64,000 nucleotides of DNA from the NCBI GenBank assembly GCA_034044135.1, contig CP139021.1:1317635-1381634 (forward strand), written 5' to 3'. Below are positions 53,512-62,292 of this stretch, piece after piece (position 1 is the stretch's first letter; every line of letters starts with the position of its first letter). The position numbers were made by a program, and so were the translations under genes. A model generated the notes under the pieces. It saw only the letters and a program-made list of their open reading frames with translations, did not search any database and was not told where the DNA came from. The stretch is from Flammeovirgaceae bacterium SG7u.111. GTDB taxonomy: Bacteria > Bacteroidota > Bacteroidia > Cytophagales > Flammeovirgaceae.

Positions 53512-55323
53512 TTAGCAAGGAACTTTTGTAGGCTCTAGTTCTAAGTTCATCAACTCAGCTTCTAAGCTCTCTAGGTCGTTGTAAATACCTGTTTTCACTT
53601 CTTCAAACCAATCTTTGCATTCGCCGAAAAGCTCTTTGTAATAAGCTATTCCTGCTTGAAGGTTTTTCTGGAAGTTTACAAAGTACTTCAATTCCTTTGG
53701 AGTCAATTCTTCTTCCACGTCGGCCAACTTGTCTTTCAAGTAGTTGATGTACAATTTCAACTCTTTCATGAACATGTTGGGGCGCTCGCGAGAGATGATG
53801 TTCAACCTTCCGTAGATATGCCCAACCATTTCTTGAAGGGTAACGGTTTTATTGAAACTAGCCAAGTTTGGTCCAGGACAAACTGAAACACCAGGTCCTT
53901 CTCTTTTTGTGTCTATGTTGTTCACCAAAAGCGAACCTGTTCCCAAACCAACACATATACAAGACTTCTCAACTATCTTGTCGTATGCTTTTTTGTATTT
54001 TTCAGGAGTTAGCTCTTGTTCATCCAATTTCTTGATTTTCAAGTGCTGGTACTGGCGAGATGCCACGCAAATAGGCTTTTCGGTAAACTCCTTGTTGATC
54101 TCCACATTTTTGTTGGGGCAAGAGCTTCCCGGACGACCTTTGTCAATCATCTTTTGTTTCTCTATATCCCTTGAGTTTCCTCTCAAATTATTGAAAGGAA
54201 CCCCTAGTGGGGAAATTCCACTCAAGTACAAGTCTTCCTCTTTTGCTTCTTTTAGTAAGCCGCGAGTATAACCGTCTACATCTACTACTTCGGGCACTAG
54301 CAAGAAAGGAGAACCCCATCCTACAGCATCCAACCCGTATTTTTCCATCAAAAACTCATGCTCTTCGCTAGTTCCTACACCGCCTTGTGCAGTTATTTTG
54401 ATAGCAGGAGCTTCGGCAGGAACTATCCTGTCTTTAGAGCCAAGTGCTTTTGAATAGATTTCGTACGTAGTATTTTTCAGTTCCGTTCTTTTGCCTTTGA
54501 ACTCTTCCAAGATTGGTCCCATAAGGAAACCATCCGTGGCGAAGGCGTGGCCACCGCAGTTCAAGCCAGATTCTACTCTGTATTCCGAAACCCAAATTCC
54601 TTTCTTGGCCAAGAATTTTCCTTGGATGATAGATGAGCGGTAATCACTCACTTTCAAGATGATTTTCTTTTTGATATAGCCATTTTCATCAGGATAGAAA
54701 TCCTCAAATTTCTCGATGTAGCTATAAAGCCTTGGGTTCATTCCAGCTGAAAGGACTACCGAACCTTCCAAGTTGCTTTCTGCAAAACCTCGAAGCGCTG
54801 CATGTGCGTCGTTGTATTCGATAGGAAGTTGGTTTCCTTCCTTGTCGTAATATTCCCTGTCGAGCTTAGTCATGATGTTCACATCAATGCTACCCATGCT
54901 TAGGTTGTTTTGTACCCAAGTTTGGAGGTCTTGACTAAGGGTGTTGGTTGCAACAGCCTCGTTGAATTTTTGCTTCAATTCTGAGAAATCAGGTAACATA
55001 TCGATGTACTTTTCAATCTCATGGCCTTTGGTAGCAACAGCGTCTTTTACCTCTTGAAATTTATCTTTGGCTAATTTATCAACCAGATTGAGGTAAGAAG
55101 TAATGCGCTTAGCCCTACAGTCGATGTCAGATTGAGCGATTTCTTGGAAAGGAAGATTGAATTTTTCAGCATAGAATTTCCTCATCTTTTCAATCAGCTT
55201 ATCGTCAACTAGCGATATCACTGAAGAAATTCCATAATGGGCGACTTTCACCGGAGCATCTATAGTGAAGCCAATTCCCATCACGGGGATGTGAAATGTG
55301 TGCTTGTTTTCTGTATTCTTCAT
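53512..55323 (-). CDS. Large conserved TIM-barrel-like protein with a nitronate-monooxygenase-like segment
   Basis: A 603-residue cytoplasmic protein. The middle ITAQGGVGTSEEHEFLMEKY, then GLDAVGWGSPFLLVPEVVDV, resembles the phosphate-binding part of FMN-dependent nitronate monooxygenase and glutamate-synthase-type barrels. Upstream, GLNCGGHAFATDGFLMGPI is distinctive. Eight or so Cys follow in conserved-looking motifs (GSSCPNK, PICVASRQY, SCICVGLGTGSL, VCPGPN), hinting at an Fe-S cluster or metal site. The C-terminal 110 residues are helical. Similar long proteins occur in Bacteroidota without assigned function. Transcribed alone with its own terminator. Confidence 0.7.
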   Translation of the reverse strand: MKNTENKHTFHIPVMGIGFTIDAPVKVAHYGISSVISLVDDKLIEKMRKFYAEKFNLPFQEIAQSDIDCRAKRITSYLNLVDKLAKDKFQEVKDAVATKGHEIEKYIDMLPDFSELKQKFNEAVATNTLSQDLQTWVQNNLSMGSIDVNIMTKLDREYYDKEGNQLPIEYNDAHAALRGFAESNLEGSVVLSAGMNPRLYSYIEKFEDFYPDENGYIKKKIILKVSDYRSSIIQGKFLAKKGIWVSEYRVESGLNCGGHAFATDGFLMGPILEEFKGKRTELKNTTYEIYSKALGSKDRIVPAEAPAIKITAQGGVGTSEEHEFLMEKYGLDAVGWGSPFLLVPEVVDVDGYTRGLLKEAKEEDLYLSGISPLGVPFNNLRGNSRDIEKQKMIDKGRPGSSCPNKNVEINKEFTEKPICVASRQYQHLKIKKLDEQELTPEKYKKAYDKIVEKSCICVGLGTGSLLVNNIDTKREGPGVSVCPGPNLASFNKTVTLQEMVGHIYGRLNIISRERPNMFMKELKLYINYLKDKLADVEEELTPKELKYFVNFQKNLQAGIAYYKELFGECKDWFEEVKTGIYNDLESLEAELMNLELEPTKVPC

Positions 55324-55736
55324 AAACTATCTATTGAAATAAAGGTAGATTTAATTGCAATTTAATGATTTTTAGGCTCAGAAAAAAAGACATTCCTAAT
55401 GAAATGATAATTTTAACATGTTTGCCTGCTTTTCAAAAAGCCGAATTCTATGTTGCAAAATTATGAATACTTTTTGTGTTTATTTACAATTCAACCATGT
55501 TAATGCAACTATGTTTCATAAATAAAATCCTCGAAGGCTTTTTTGCCAAGTTTTGTTTGGTAGGTTCAGTTGAGAATATATTGCTGGTCTCGGTCTTGCT
55601 TCTTAAGTAGAAGGCTTGCCGCTGATGTAATATGGGTAATTAACCTTTGTTTCACTTTAAATGCTCATTCATCCTATTTAGTATCAATGAATTTATTTCT
55701 TTTGCAAATCAATTTGGGTACAAAGAATATAACAGA
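55324..55736. other. Divergent intergenic region
   Basis: About 410 AT-rich bases between the 603-residue protein gene and prmC. The prmC frame is open to 55647 without coding character. No structure stands out; it should contain promoters for both genes. Confidence 0.45.
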
Positions 55737-56591
55737 ATGGAAAAGGTAGCTTTGGAGGTAATGAGGGAGTTCATGGAAATTCTCACATCAAAATACGAGG
55801 AAAATGAAGCGCAAGCAATTGCTTTTGAGCTTCTTGACAAGATATGGGGACTGGATAAAGTGCAAGTGTTGGCGAAGAATACTATTGCCAATTATGACGA
55901 GGAGCAGGCGGAAGATATCTTGGAGCGTTTGATGTGGAACGAGCCTGTGCAGTACATAACGGGCGTGGCGGAGTTTTACGGGAGGCAGTTCAATGTAAAT
56001 TCGGAGACGTTGATTCCCCGTCCCGAAACCGAGGAGTTGGTAGATTGGATAAAAAAAGATCACGAGGGGCAAGAGGGGTTGGAAATTATAGATATAGGTA
56101 CGGGAAGCGGGTGTATAGGCTTGAGCTTGGCGTTGGAAATGGCCAAGGCAAAAGTAAGTTTGCTAGATGTAAGCGAAGGAGCGATCTTGGTTGCCAAAAG
56201 CAATGCTGAAAAGTTTGGCGCTGAAGTAGACATTATTGAGAAAAGCATTTTTGATTTTGATCTTCCTGCCGATAAAAAGTTGGATATAGTAGTGAGCAAC
56301 CCACCTTACGTGCGCCCTTGGGAAGAGGTGATGATGAAGGAAAACGTGTTGGAATATGAACCAAGGGATGCGATTTTTATAGAAGAAGAAGCTCCGCTGA
56401 TTTTTTATATAGACATAGCCGAAAAAGGGGCGAAATGGTTGAAAAAAGGAGGAAGAATCTATTTTGAGATCAATGAGGCTTTTGGGCCAGAAACGATAGA
56501 ACTCTTTGAAAAACTAGGCTACAGCAACTGCGAGCTCCGCAAAGATTTTGTGGGCAAAGACCGCATGGCAGCTGCTACTTGGGAGGGGTAG
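55737..56591 (+). CDS. prmC: Peptide chain release factor N5-glutamine methyltransferase
   Basis: Methylates the Gln of the GGQ motif in release factors RF1 and RF2, using SAM. The 284-residue protein has the family N-terminal helical domain (about 1-85), the linker EPVQYITGVAEFYGRQFNVN and LIPRPETEELVDWI. In the methyltransferase core, motif I is IIDIGTGSGCIGLSLA and the catalytic NPPY is VVSNPPYVRPWEE. The end FVGKDRMAAATW is typical. ATG 55737 is chosen over a longer upstream frame. Transcribed alone. Confidence 0.95.
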   Translation: MEKVALEVMREFMEILTSKYEENEAQAIAFELLDKIWGLDKVQVLAKNTIANYDEEQAEDILERLMWNEPVQYITGVAEFYGRQFNVNSETLIPRPETEELVDWIKKDHEGQEGLEIIDIGTGSGCIGLSLALEMAKAKVSLLDVSEGAILVAKSNAEKFGAEVDIIEKSIFDFDLPADKKLDIVVSNPPYVRPWEEVMMKENVLEYEPRDAIFIEEEAPLIFYIDIAEKGAKWLKKGGRIYFEINEAFGPETIELFEKLGYSNCELRKDFVGKDRMAAATWEG

Positions 56592-56707
56592 GTTGTGAGG
56601 GGGTGGCTATAACATCAGCGATGGGGTGTTTTGAAACGACTCCATCGCTTTTGTTTTTTCGTTGGTAAGGTCACAAAAATCCCCTTCCCCTAACCTGAAC
56701 TGCGAAT

Positions 56708-57220
56708 TTACTTCCTCGGCTTTTTATATACTGGTACGGTGCTGCACGGTTCGCCGTACATAATGGTGCGGACTTTTGGTCGGAGTACCCTTACCAATTC
56801 TACATAGGCAGAAACGGGCACGGGCTTATCGCTACAGCCTTTTATCACCACAGGTTTGTCTGTATAATCATCGAGGTTGAGCTGGGCAATGGCATCAGTG
56901 AAGAGCTTGGTTTCCAAGGCTTCCAAATCTCCAAATACAAAATGCTTGGCTACAGGTTCGAGCTTGGAAGCGAGCAGCATAAATGCCCAAGTGGGTACAA
57001 TTGCGTCGGCAGTGCAGGTAATTGCTACAAATTCCCCTTCATATTGCTGCCAGTCGTGGTTCTTTACATATTCCCTAAAATCTTTTTCCCGCAAGATCAA
57101 ACCTTGGAAAAGCTGGTCTTTTATATCCAAAAGCACTCTTTCGCCAGGTTGGTAGAGTTCTTCTAGGTCTATGCTCACCAATGCACTGTTCGCTACTCTA
57201 TTTACTATTCCTTCTGCCAT
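56708..57220 (-). CDS. DUF2480 family protein
   Basis: A 170-residue cytoplasmic protein, a conserved Bacteroidota family of unknown function. The start IVNRVANSALVSIDLEEL and the segments CTADAIVPTWAFMLLA, KGCSDKPVPVSAYVEL and IMYGEPCSTVPVYKKPRK are characteristic. The late Cys residues (GCSDKP, GEPCSTVP) look conserved and may bind metal. It converges with prmC and has no operon partner. Confidence 0.88.
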   Translation of the reverse strand: MAEGIVNRVANSALVSIDLEELYQPGERVLLDIKDQLFQGLILREKDFREYVKNHDWQQYEGEFVAITCTADAIVPTWAFMLLASKLEPVAKHFVFGDLEALETKLFTDAIAQLNLDDYTDKPVVIKGCSDKPVPVSAYVELVRVLRPKVRTIMYGEPCSTVPVYKKPRK

Positions 57221-57425
57221 GTTCTTTCTAGTTCATTTTGAATGATCAAAACTACAAAAACTAGCAGAAGGTTCTGAATGTGGGAAGGAAAATGGCTTCT
57301 TTCTATTTTAGATGAAAGTGTTTTTGCTGTAAAAGCTTGCAAAGCCTTCTGAATGAAGATAGTTTTGACAAGCAAAGGTTTAGGCTTAGCAAAAGCTAAA
57401 AAAAGACGAAAGGGGTAACAAAAAA

Positions 57426-58295
57426 ATGAAAGATAAGATTTGCCTGATTACAGGCGCAAATACAGGTATAGGCTTTGCCACGGCAAAAGGACTTGCCGAA
57501 AAAGGAGCACATGTGGTAATGGTTTGCCGAAATCCGCAGAAAGCTGAAAAAGCAAGAGAAGAGCTGGTTCAAAAAACAGGGAACGAGCAGATAGACGTGC
57601 TCCTTTGCGACCTTTCAAGCCAAAAAGAGGTAAGGCAACTTGCTGAAAAAGTAATGGCTACCTACAGTAGGTTAGATGTACTCATCAACAATGCTGGAGT
57701 ATTTTTTACAGAATATGCAGAAACCGTTGACGGTATAGAGCGTCAGTTTGCCATCAACCATCTTTCTCCCTTTTTGCTGACCAACTTATTGTTGCCCTTG
57801 TTGAAATCGACAGGAAAAGCACGGATTATCAACACATCTTCTATAGCTAACTACAAGGGGAAAATTCATTTCACAGATCTTAACCTGAAGAAAAACTACA
57901 ATGGCCTAGCGGCTTATAGACAGTCCAAACTGGCAAATGTGCTTTTTACCAATGGCTTGGCAGAGCGTTTGGCAAATACGGACGTAACAGCTAATTCTCT
58001 TCACCCGGGTATTGTGAGTACGCAGATAGGCTATGTGAACAGCAATAGTTTTGAGGCTTGGGTGTGGAAGCTTGCCAACCCGTTCATGATTTCTTGGAAT
58101 AAGGGAGCAAAAACAACTATTTATTTGGCAAGCTCGGAAGAAGTAGAAGGTGTAAGTGAGAAGTATTTTGAGAAGTGCAAGCCGAAAAGAGCAGCAGCGT
58201 GTTCTTATGAAATTGATTTGATCAATCGCTTATGGGCGGTGAGTGAAAAAATGACAGGCTTGGCAGAAGAAAACAGAGAGGATGGGAAAGCTTAG
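57426..58295 (+). CDS. SDR-family oxidoreductase (retinol-dehydrogenase-like)
   Basis: A 289-residue NAD(P)-dependent short-chain dehydrogenase. The nucleotide-binding motif is [20 protein letters not shown], the structural NNAG is in [11 protein letters not shown], and the catalytic Ser and YxxxK are in [10 protein letters not shown] and [29 protein letters not shown] with a basic residue after strand 2 suggests NADP. Substrate unknown, perhaps a lipid alcohol. Its stop shares TTAG with the stop of the converging SDR gene. Confidence 0.9.
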   Translation: MKDKICLITGANTGIGFATAKGLAEKGAHVVMVCRNPQKAEKAREELVQKTGNEQIDVLLCDLSSQKEVRQLAEKVMATYSRLDVLINNAGVFFTEYAETVDGIERQFAINHLSPFLLTNLLLPLLKSTGKARIINTSSIANYKGKIHFTDLNLKKNYNGLAAYRQSKLANVLFTNGLAERLANTDVTANSLHPGIVSTQIGYVNSNSFEAWVWKLANPFMISWNKGAKTTIYLASSEEVEGVSEKYFEKCKPKRAAACSYEIDLINRLWAVSEKMTGLAEENREDGKA

Positions 58296-59056
58296 AATCC
58301 GTAAATGGCAAACCCTCCGTCTACTGCTATACACTGCCCTGTGATGTAAGATGCCGCGGGCATGCACAAAAATGCCGTTGCGCTGGCTACTTCTCTAGGT
58401 TCGCCCACCCTTGCCATAGGTGTCCGGTTTATTACCTCTTCGGCGTATTTTTTATCTTGCAACACGGTTTCGGCTAGAGGAGTTTTTATGTACCATGGGG
58501 CAATGGTATTTACCCGAATCCCATCTTTTGCCCACTCAGCAGCCAGATTTTTGCTGAGCTGGATCAAGGCTGCTTTGGTCATGCCATAAACCGAGCCCGT
58601 TCTCAAGTGTGTCAGCCCACCTACAGAAGAGATGTTTACAATACTTGCGGCACTGCTCTTTTTAAGAAGAGGGTAAAGTTTTTTAGAAAGCTCAAAAGCC
58701 GACCAGAGGTTGGTGTCAAATATTTTTTGTTGTTCTTCTTTGCTGTACTCAACTGTTTTTTTGCGAATGTTGGTACCTACATTGTTGATGAGGATATCCA
58801 AGTTGCCTAAGTTAGTTTCAACATACCTGGCCATTTGACCAATTCCTCCTTCTGTACTTGCATCGGTCTGGAGTATGTAAAGCTGCTCTGCTGGCTTAAG
58901 TTCTGTTTGTAACCTTTCCAATTCATCCAGATTTCTAGCTACGGCAACTACGCTTGCCCCAAGGCTGAGTAATTCCATTACAATTGCTCTTCCAATGCCT
59001 TTCGATCCGCCAGTAACTAGGGCTTTTTTGCCAGTCAGCTTCCATTTGTTATTCAT
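58292..59056 (-). CDS. SDR-family oxidoreductase (tropinone-reductase/FabG-like)
   Basis: A 254-residue classical short-chain dehydrogenase. [20 protein letters not shown] is the cofactor motif, and [11 protein letters not shown] with Arg favours [15 protein letters not shown] replaces the usual NNAG. Catalytic Ser and Tyr-Lys are in [10 protein letters not shown] and [20 protein letters not shown]. The C-terminal [17 protein letters not shown] is typical. ATG 59056 is chosen. It overlaps the other SDR gene by 4 bp at the 3' ends; the two are only distantly alike, so this is not a recent duplication. Confidence 0.92.
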   Translation of the reverse strand: MNNKWKLTGKKALVTGGSKGIGRAIVMELLSLGASVVAVARNLDELERLQTELKPAEQLYILQTDASTEGGIGQMARYVETNLGNLDILINNVGTNIRKKTVEYSKEEQQKIFDTNLWSAFELSKKLYPLLKKSSAASIVNISSVGGLTHLRTGSVYGMTKAALIQLSKNLAAEWAKDGIRVNTIAPWYIKTPLAETVLQDKKYAEEVINRTPMARVGEPREVASATAFLCMPAASYITGQCIAVDGGFAIYGF

Positions 59057-59364
59057 GTTAAGGTATGTTTTGAGTTTTAACAAAAAACAAACACTTGTTT
59101 TGGGTGCTTTTTAGTTTCAATTGTCTACATTTAAGCTGATTGAAAGTTGCTTTTAAGCTAGGTATTCTGCTTTTTTTTAGCCATTTAGACTTGTATTTAT
59201 ATCGAAAGGCAGAGCGATAAAGAAAATTAACAAGTGTCTTTTGTTCGGGAACAAAAGATGTGATTATCTTTGAGCAATAATTCAAAATAACACCCAAGGG
59301 CTACATTCTTTATTATTTCTACTAACGCCCTTTGGAACTCGCAATGAATCCTTAAAAACTGACC

Positions 59365-59745
59365 CTACAAATGCGGCTGTTTCAAAACCGCTCTCACTAT
59401 TACTAGCCAAGCAGTAATAAAACACAAGCCGCCTATGGGCGTAATTGCTCCTAATATTCCAATATTGGTAAGGCAAAGTAGATAGAGAGAGCCTGAAAAA
59501 ATCAAGATGCCTGCAATCATCAGATAAGCCGCAACATTTAAAAGTTTTGAAGTAAAATGTAACATAAGAATACCAATGAATAATAAACCTAGGGCGTGGT
59601 AAAAATGATATTTTACCGCTGTTTCAAAAGTTTCTGTTCGCTGGGTGGCTTCTAATAGTGGTTTGAGGCTATGAGCGCCAAAAGCGCCTATTCCTACTGC
59701 AAAAGCACTAAAGATCGCTCCTAAAGAAAGGGTGGTTTTTTTCAT
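59365..59745 (-). CDS. DUF423 family small membrane protein
   Basis: A 126-residue inner-membrane protein with four hydrophobic helices. The family signature GAIFSAFAVGIGAFGAHSLK lies in the first. YHFYHALGLLFIGILML and IFSGSLYLLCLTNIGILGAI followed by TPIGGL match the later helices. The role of DUF423 (YgdD/TMEM256-like) proteins is unknown. It stands alone on the minus strand. Confidence 0.92.
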   Translation of the reverse strand: MKKTTLSLGAIFSAFAVGIGAFGAHSLKPLLEATQRTETFETAVKYHFYHALGLLFIGILMLHFTSKLLNVAAYLMIAGILIFSGSLYLLCLTNIGILGAITPIGGLCFITAWLVIVRAVLKQPHL

Positions 59746-59857
59746 GTTTTGTAGCCTGTTGATACTAACGAACTTACATTCGATAAATACCCAATGTGGG
59801 TGCTAACTGTTTACTATGTAAGCAACTCGCTTATTAAGCGATAAAATTACTCAAATT

Positions 59858-60325
59858 ATGAATAAAGTTTTCCAGTTTATTAATCTGATATTTTTATCAT
59901 TTTTGTTGGGGCATTTTGCCAATGGGCAGTCTGCGGTTTATGTGTATAAAGATGTAGAAACTGGCAAAGGAGACTATGTTTTTGTATATGGGATGCCTTC
60001 TGTAGAAGTTGCCGAAGATACGGCAAAAAGCAGGATAGCGGCTCAAGGCTACCAAATGGAGAATATTCAAAAATATGCTTCTACCGAAAGCAAAGGGCAT
60101 GGATTGATTATCAGAAGTGTTTTTCCAAGTAAAGTAGAACCTAACAAAAAACCTGTATTAATGGTAGTTTATGGAGTAGCCATAGGTTGCGAATCGTACG
60201 AAGCTGCGGAAAAAAAGTCGATAGAAAATATGAAGGAGTTCAATCCAGAATGGGATCCTGAAAAATACTCTTATAAAGTAATTCAACGGTTTTACGACGA
60301 GCCAGAAGCTGCGGCAAAGAACTAG
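59858..60325 (+). CDS. Hypothetical exported protein
   Basis: A 155-residue protein with a signal peptide (about 1-23, INLIFLSFLLGHFANGQ). The mature part is about 130 residues of mixed alpha/beta character with one Cys (VAIGCESYEAAEKKSIENMK), not recognised as a family. The pattern of short Asp/Lys-rich strands and an AAEKKSIENMKEFNP helix recalls repeated stress-protein-like folds, but no name is justified. A terminator follows. Confidence 0.7.
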   Translation: MNKVFQFINLIFLSFLLGHFANGQSAVYVYKDVETGKGDYVFVYGMPSVEVAEDTAKSRIAAQGYQMENIQKYASTESKGHGLIIRSVFPSKVEPNKKPVLMVVYGVAIGCESYEAAEKKSIENMKEFNPEWDPEKYSYKVIQRFYDEPEAAAKN

Positions 60326-60353
60326 CAGAAACGTTTACAATAAGAAAATCTTG

Positions 60354-60381
60354 ATCGGTTACCATTTAATTGGTAACCGAT
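60354..60381 (+). terminator. Terminator after the exported hypothetical protein gene
   Basis: A perfect 11-bp stem (60354-60364 with 60371-60381), 6-base loop and T run. Confidence 0.85.
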
Positions 60382-60420
60382 TTTTTTTGTTTGTAAATCT
60401 TTTTTGCTGACATTGAGCGC

Positions 60421-60816
60421 ATGAAATTTAGCATAGAACATATTGCCATTTGGGTGGAAGATTTGGAGAAGACGAAAGACTTTTATGTGAAATACTTTGG
60501 AGGGAGAGTAGGGGAGATGTATTTCAACGAAAAAAAAGATTTTCGCTCCTATTTTGTGAGTTTTAGCTCAGGGGCGAGGTTGGAGTTGATGAATAGAGGA
60601 ATAATTCCTCCAGATCCTAATCAGAAACAAGAGGTACAGGGGATTACTCATTTTGCCTTTGAGGTGGAAAGTCAAGCTGCGGTAGATAAACTCACAGAAA
60701 CTCTACGGGAAGATGGTTTTACCATAGCCGGTGAACCAAGACATACAGGCGATGGTTTCTATGAGAGTGTTGTACTTGACCCAGAGAAAAATAGGCTGGA
60801 AATCATGGCAATTTGA
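60421..60816 (+). CDS. VOC-family protein (glyoxalase/bleomycin-resistance fold)
   Basis: A 131-residue vicinal-oxygen-chelate protein. The start FSIEHIAIWVEDLEKTKDFY, with a metal-ligand His, is typical. YFVSFSSGARLELMNRG gives a Glu ligand, ITHFAFEVES a second His, and SVVLDPEKNRLEIMA the last Glu. All four metal positions of glyoxalase-I-like enzymes are therefore present. The substrate may be an alpha-keto compound. It lies 66 bp before the cystathionine enzyme gene, same strand, likely one transcript. Confidence 0.9.
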   Translation: MKFSIEHIAIWVEDLEKTKDFYVKYFGGRVGEMYFNEKKDFRSYFVSFSSGARLELMNRGIIPPDPNQKQEVQGITHFAFEVESQAAVDKLTETLREDGFTIAGEPRHTGDGFYESVVLDPEKNRLEIMAI

Positions 60817-60882
60817 TGACAGTCTAGTTTTACTTTTGGCAGAGAATTTTAAAAAAAGACAATTATATAAAACAGATAACAC

Positions 60883-62028
60883 ATGAAATTTGGAACAAAA
60901 GCAGTTCATGCTGGCGTAAAGCCAGATCCTACTACAGGGGCTATTATGACTCCTATTTATCAAACAAGCACATTCATTCAGTCTTCGCCAGGAAAGCACA
61001 AGGGCTACGAATATGCTAGAACACACAACCCGACCAGAGATGCGCTACAAGAGAGTATTGCGGCACTAGAAAACGGGAATTTTGGGCTTTGCTTTGCCTC
61101 GGGGCTTGCTGCTACGGATACCCTCATGAAGCTGTTAAAACCTGGTGATGAGGTTGTGGCGACGAATGATTTGTATGGAGGAACTTATCGCTTGTTCACA
61201 AAGGTATTTCAACCATATGGTATAAAGTTTCATTTTATTCCTTTGGCCGATGCGCAAAACCTAGAAAACTACCTCAATGAAAACACAAAGATGGTTTGGT
61301 TAGAGACTCCTACCAATCCTCTTATGAATATCATTGATATAGCTGCTGTGGCAAAAATCACGAAGGAAAGGGGTGTTTTACTTACTGTGGATAATACTTT
61401 CGCTACTCCTTATTTGCAGACTCCTCTGGACTTGGGCGCTGATATAGTGATGCATTCGGTTACGAAGTATCTCAGTGGGCATTCCGATGTGGTGATGGGG
61501 GCAATAGTTGTTCGCGATGAAAAACTCAAAGAAGATTTAGCTTTCTTACAAAATTCATGTGGTGCGGTGCCAGGGCCTCAAGATAGTTTTTTGGTATTGA
61601 GGGGAATAAAAACCTTGCACTTGCGCATGAGGCAGCACTGTGAAAACGGAATGGCTGTAGCCAAGTTTTTGGATGAACACCCGTTGGTGGGGAAAGTTTA
61701 CTACCCAGGCTTGGAAAGTCATTCAGGGCACGACGTTGCCCAAAAGCAGATGTACGGATTTGGAGGGATGGTTTCGTTTACCTTGAAGGACGATAGTGTG
61801 GAAAAAGCGATAAAAACTCTAGAAAATTTTGAATTATTTTCCTTAGCCGAATCGCTGGGCGGGGTCGAGTCGCTTTGTGGGCATCCGGCAAGCATGACCC
61901 ATGCGAGTATTCCTAGGGAAGAACGACTAAAAGCAGGTCTGAGCGATTCGCTCATAAGGCTGAGTGTCGGCGTAGAGGATTCGCAAGACTTGGTCGATGA
62001 TTTAAAACAAGCAATTGAAAATGCTTAG
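60883..62028 (+). CDS. Trans-sulfuration PLP enzyme (cystathionine gamma-synthase or gamma-lyase)
   Basis: A 381-residue PLP enzyme of the Cys/Met metabolism family. KFGTKAVHAGVKPDPTTGAI and YEYARTHNPTRDALQESIAA (with the PLP-phosphate Tyr and Arg) start the fold. The PLP Lys is in MHSVTKYLSGHSDVVMG, and SLGGVESLCGHPASMTHAS is the substrate loop. Synthase (MetB) and lyase (MecA/CGL) cannot be separated with confidence by eye. A terminator follows, so it ends its unit with the VOC gene. Confidence 0.93.
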   Translation: MKFGTKAVHAGVKPDPTTGAIMTPIYQTSTFIQSSPGKHKGYEYARTHNPTRDALQESIAALENGNFGLCFASGLAATDTLMKLLKPGDEVVATNDLYGGTYRLFTKVFQPYGIKFHFIPLADAQNLENYLNENTKMVWLETPTNPLMNIIDIAAVAKITKERGVLLTVDNTFATPYLQTPLDLGADIVMHSVTKYLSGHSDVVMGAIVVRDEKLKEDLAFLQNSCGAVPGPQDSFLVLRGIKTLHLRMRQHCENGMAVAKFLDEHPLVGKVYYPGLESHSGHDVAQKQMYGFGGMVSFTLKDDSVEKAIKTLENFELFSLAESLGGVESLCGHPASMTHASIPREERLKAGLSDSLIRLSVGVEDSQDLVDDLKQAIENA

Positions 62029-62034
62029 AAAATT

Positions 62035-62062
62035 AAATCCCTTCTTTCACGAGAAGGGATTT
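62035..62062 (+). terminator. Terminator of the cystathionine enzyme gene
   Basis: A perfect 11-bp stem (62035-62045 with 62052-62062), 6-base loop and T run. Confidence 0.85.
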
Positions 62063-62292
62063 TTTTATGTGCTAACCGTTCCAATATACTGTTCTTTTTT
62101 ATCTGAAACATCCTAAAGAATGGAGGATTGATAAAAAAGCCTTATTTTACAAGGGAAATAAGTTAGAAAATGCTCCAAAAGCATTTTTTACTTTAGAGTA
62201 TGTTAAAAAAACAGTATGATCTGTAAAGGTTCTTTTTAGTATATTTCTATGCTATACCTTTCTGAAGTCATGATCAACTTGACAAATCTACT

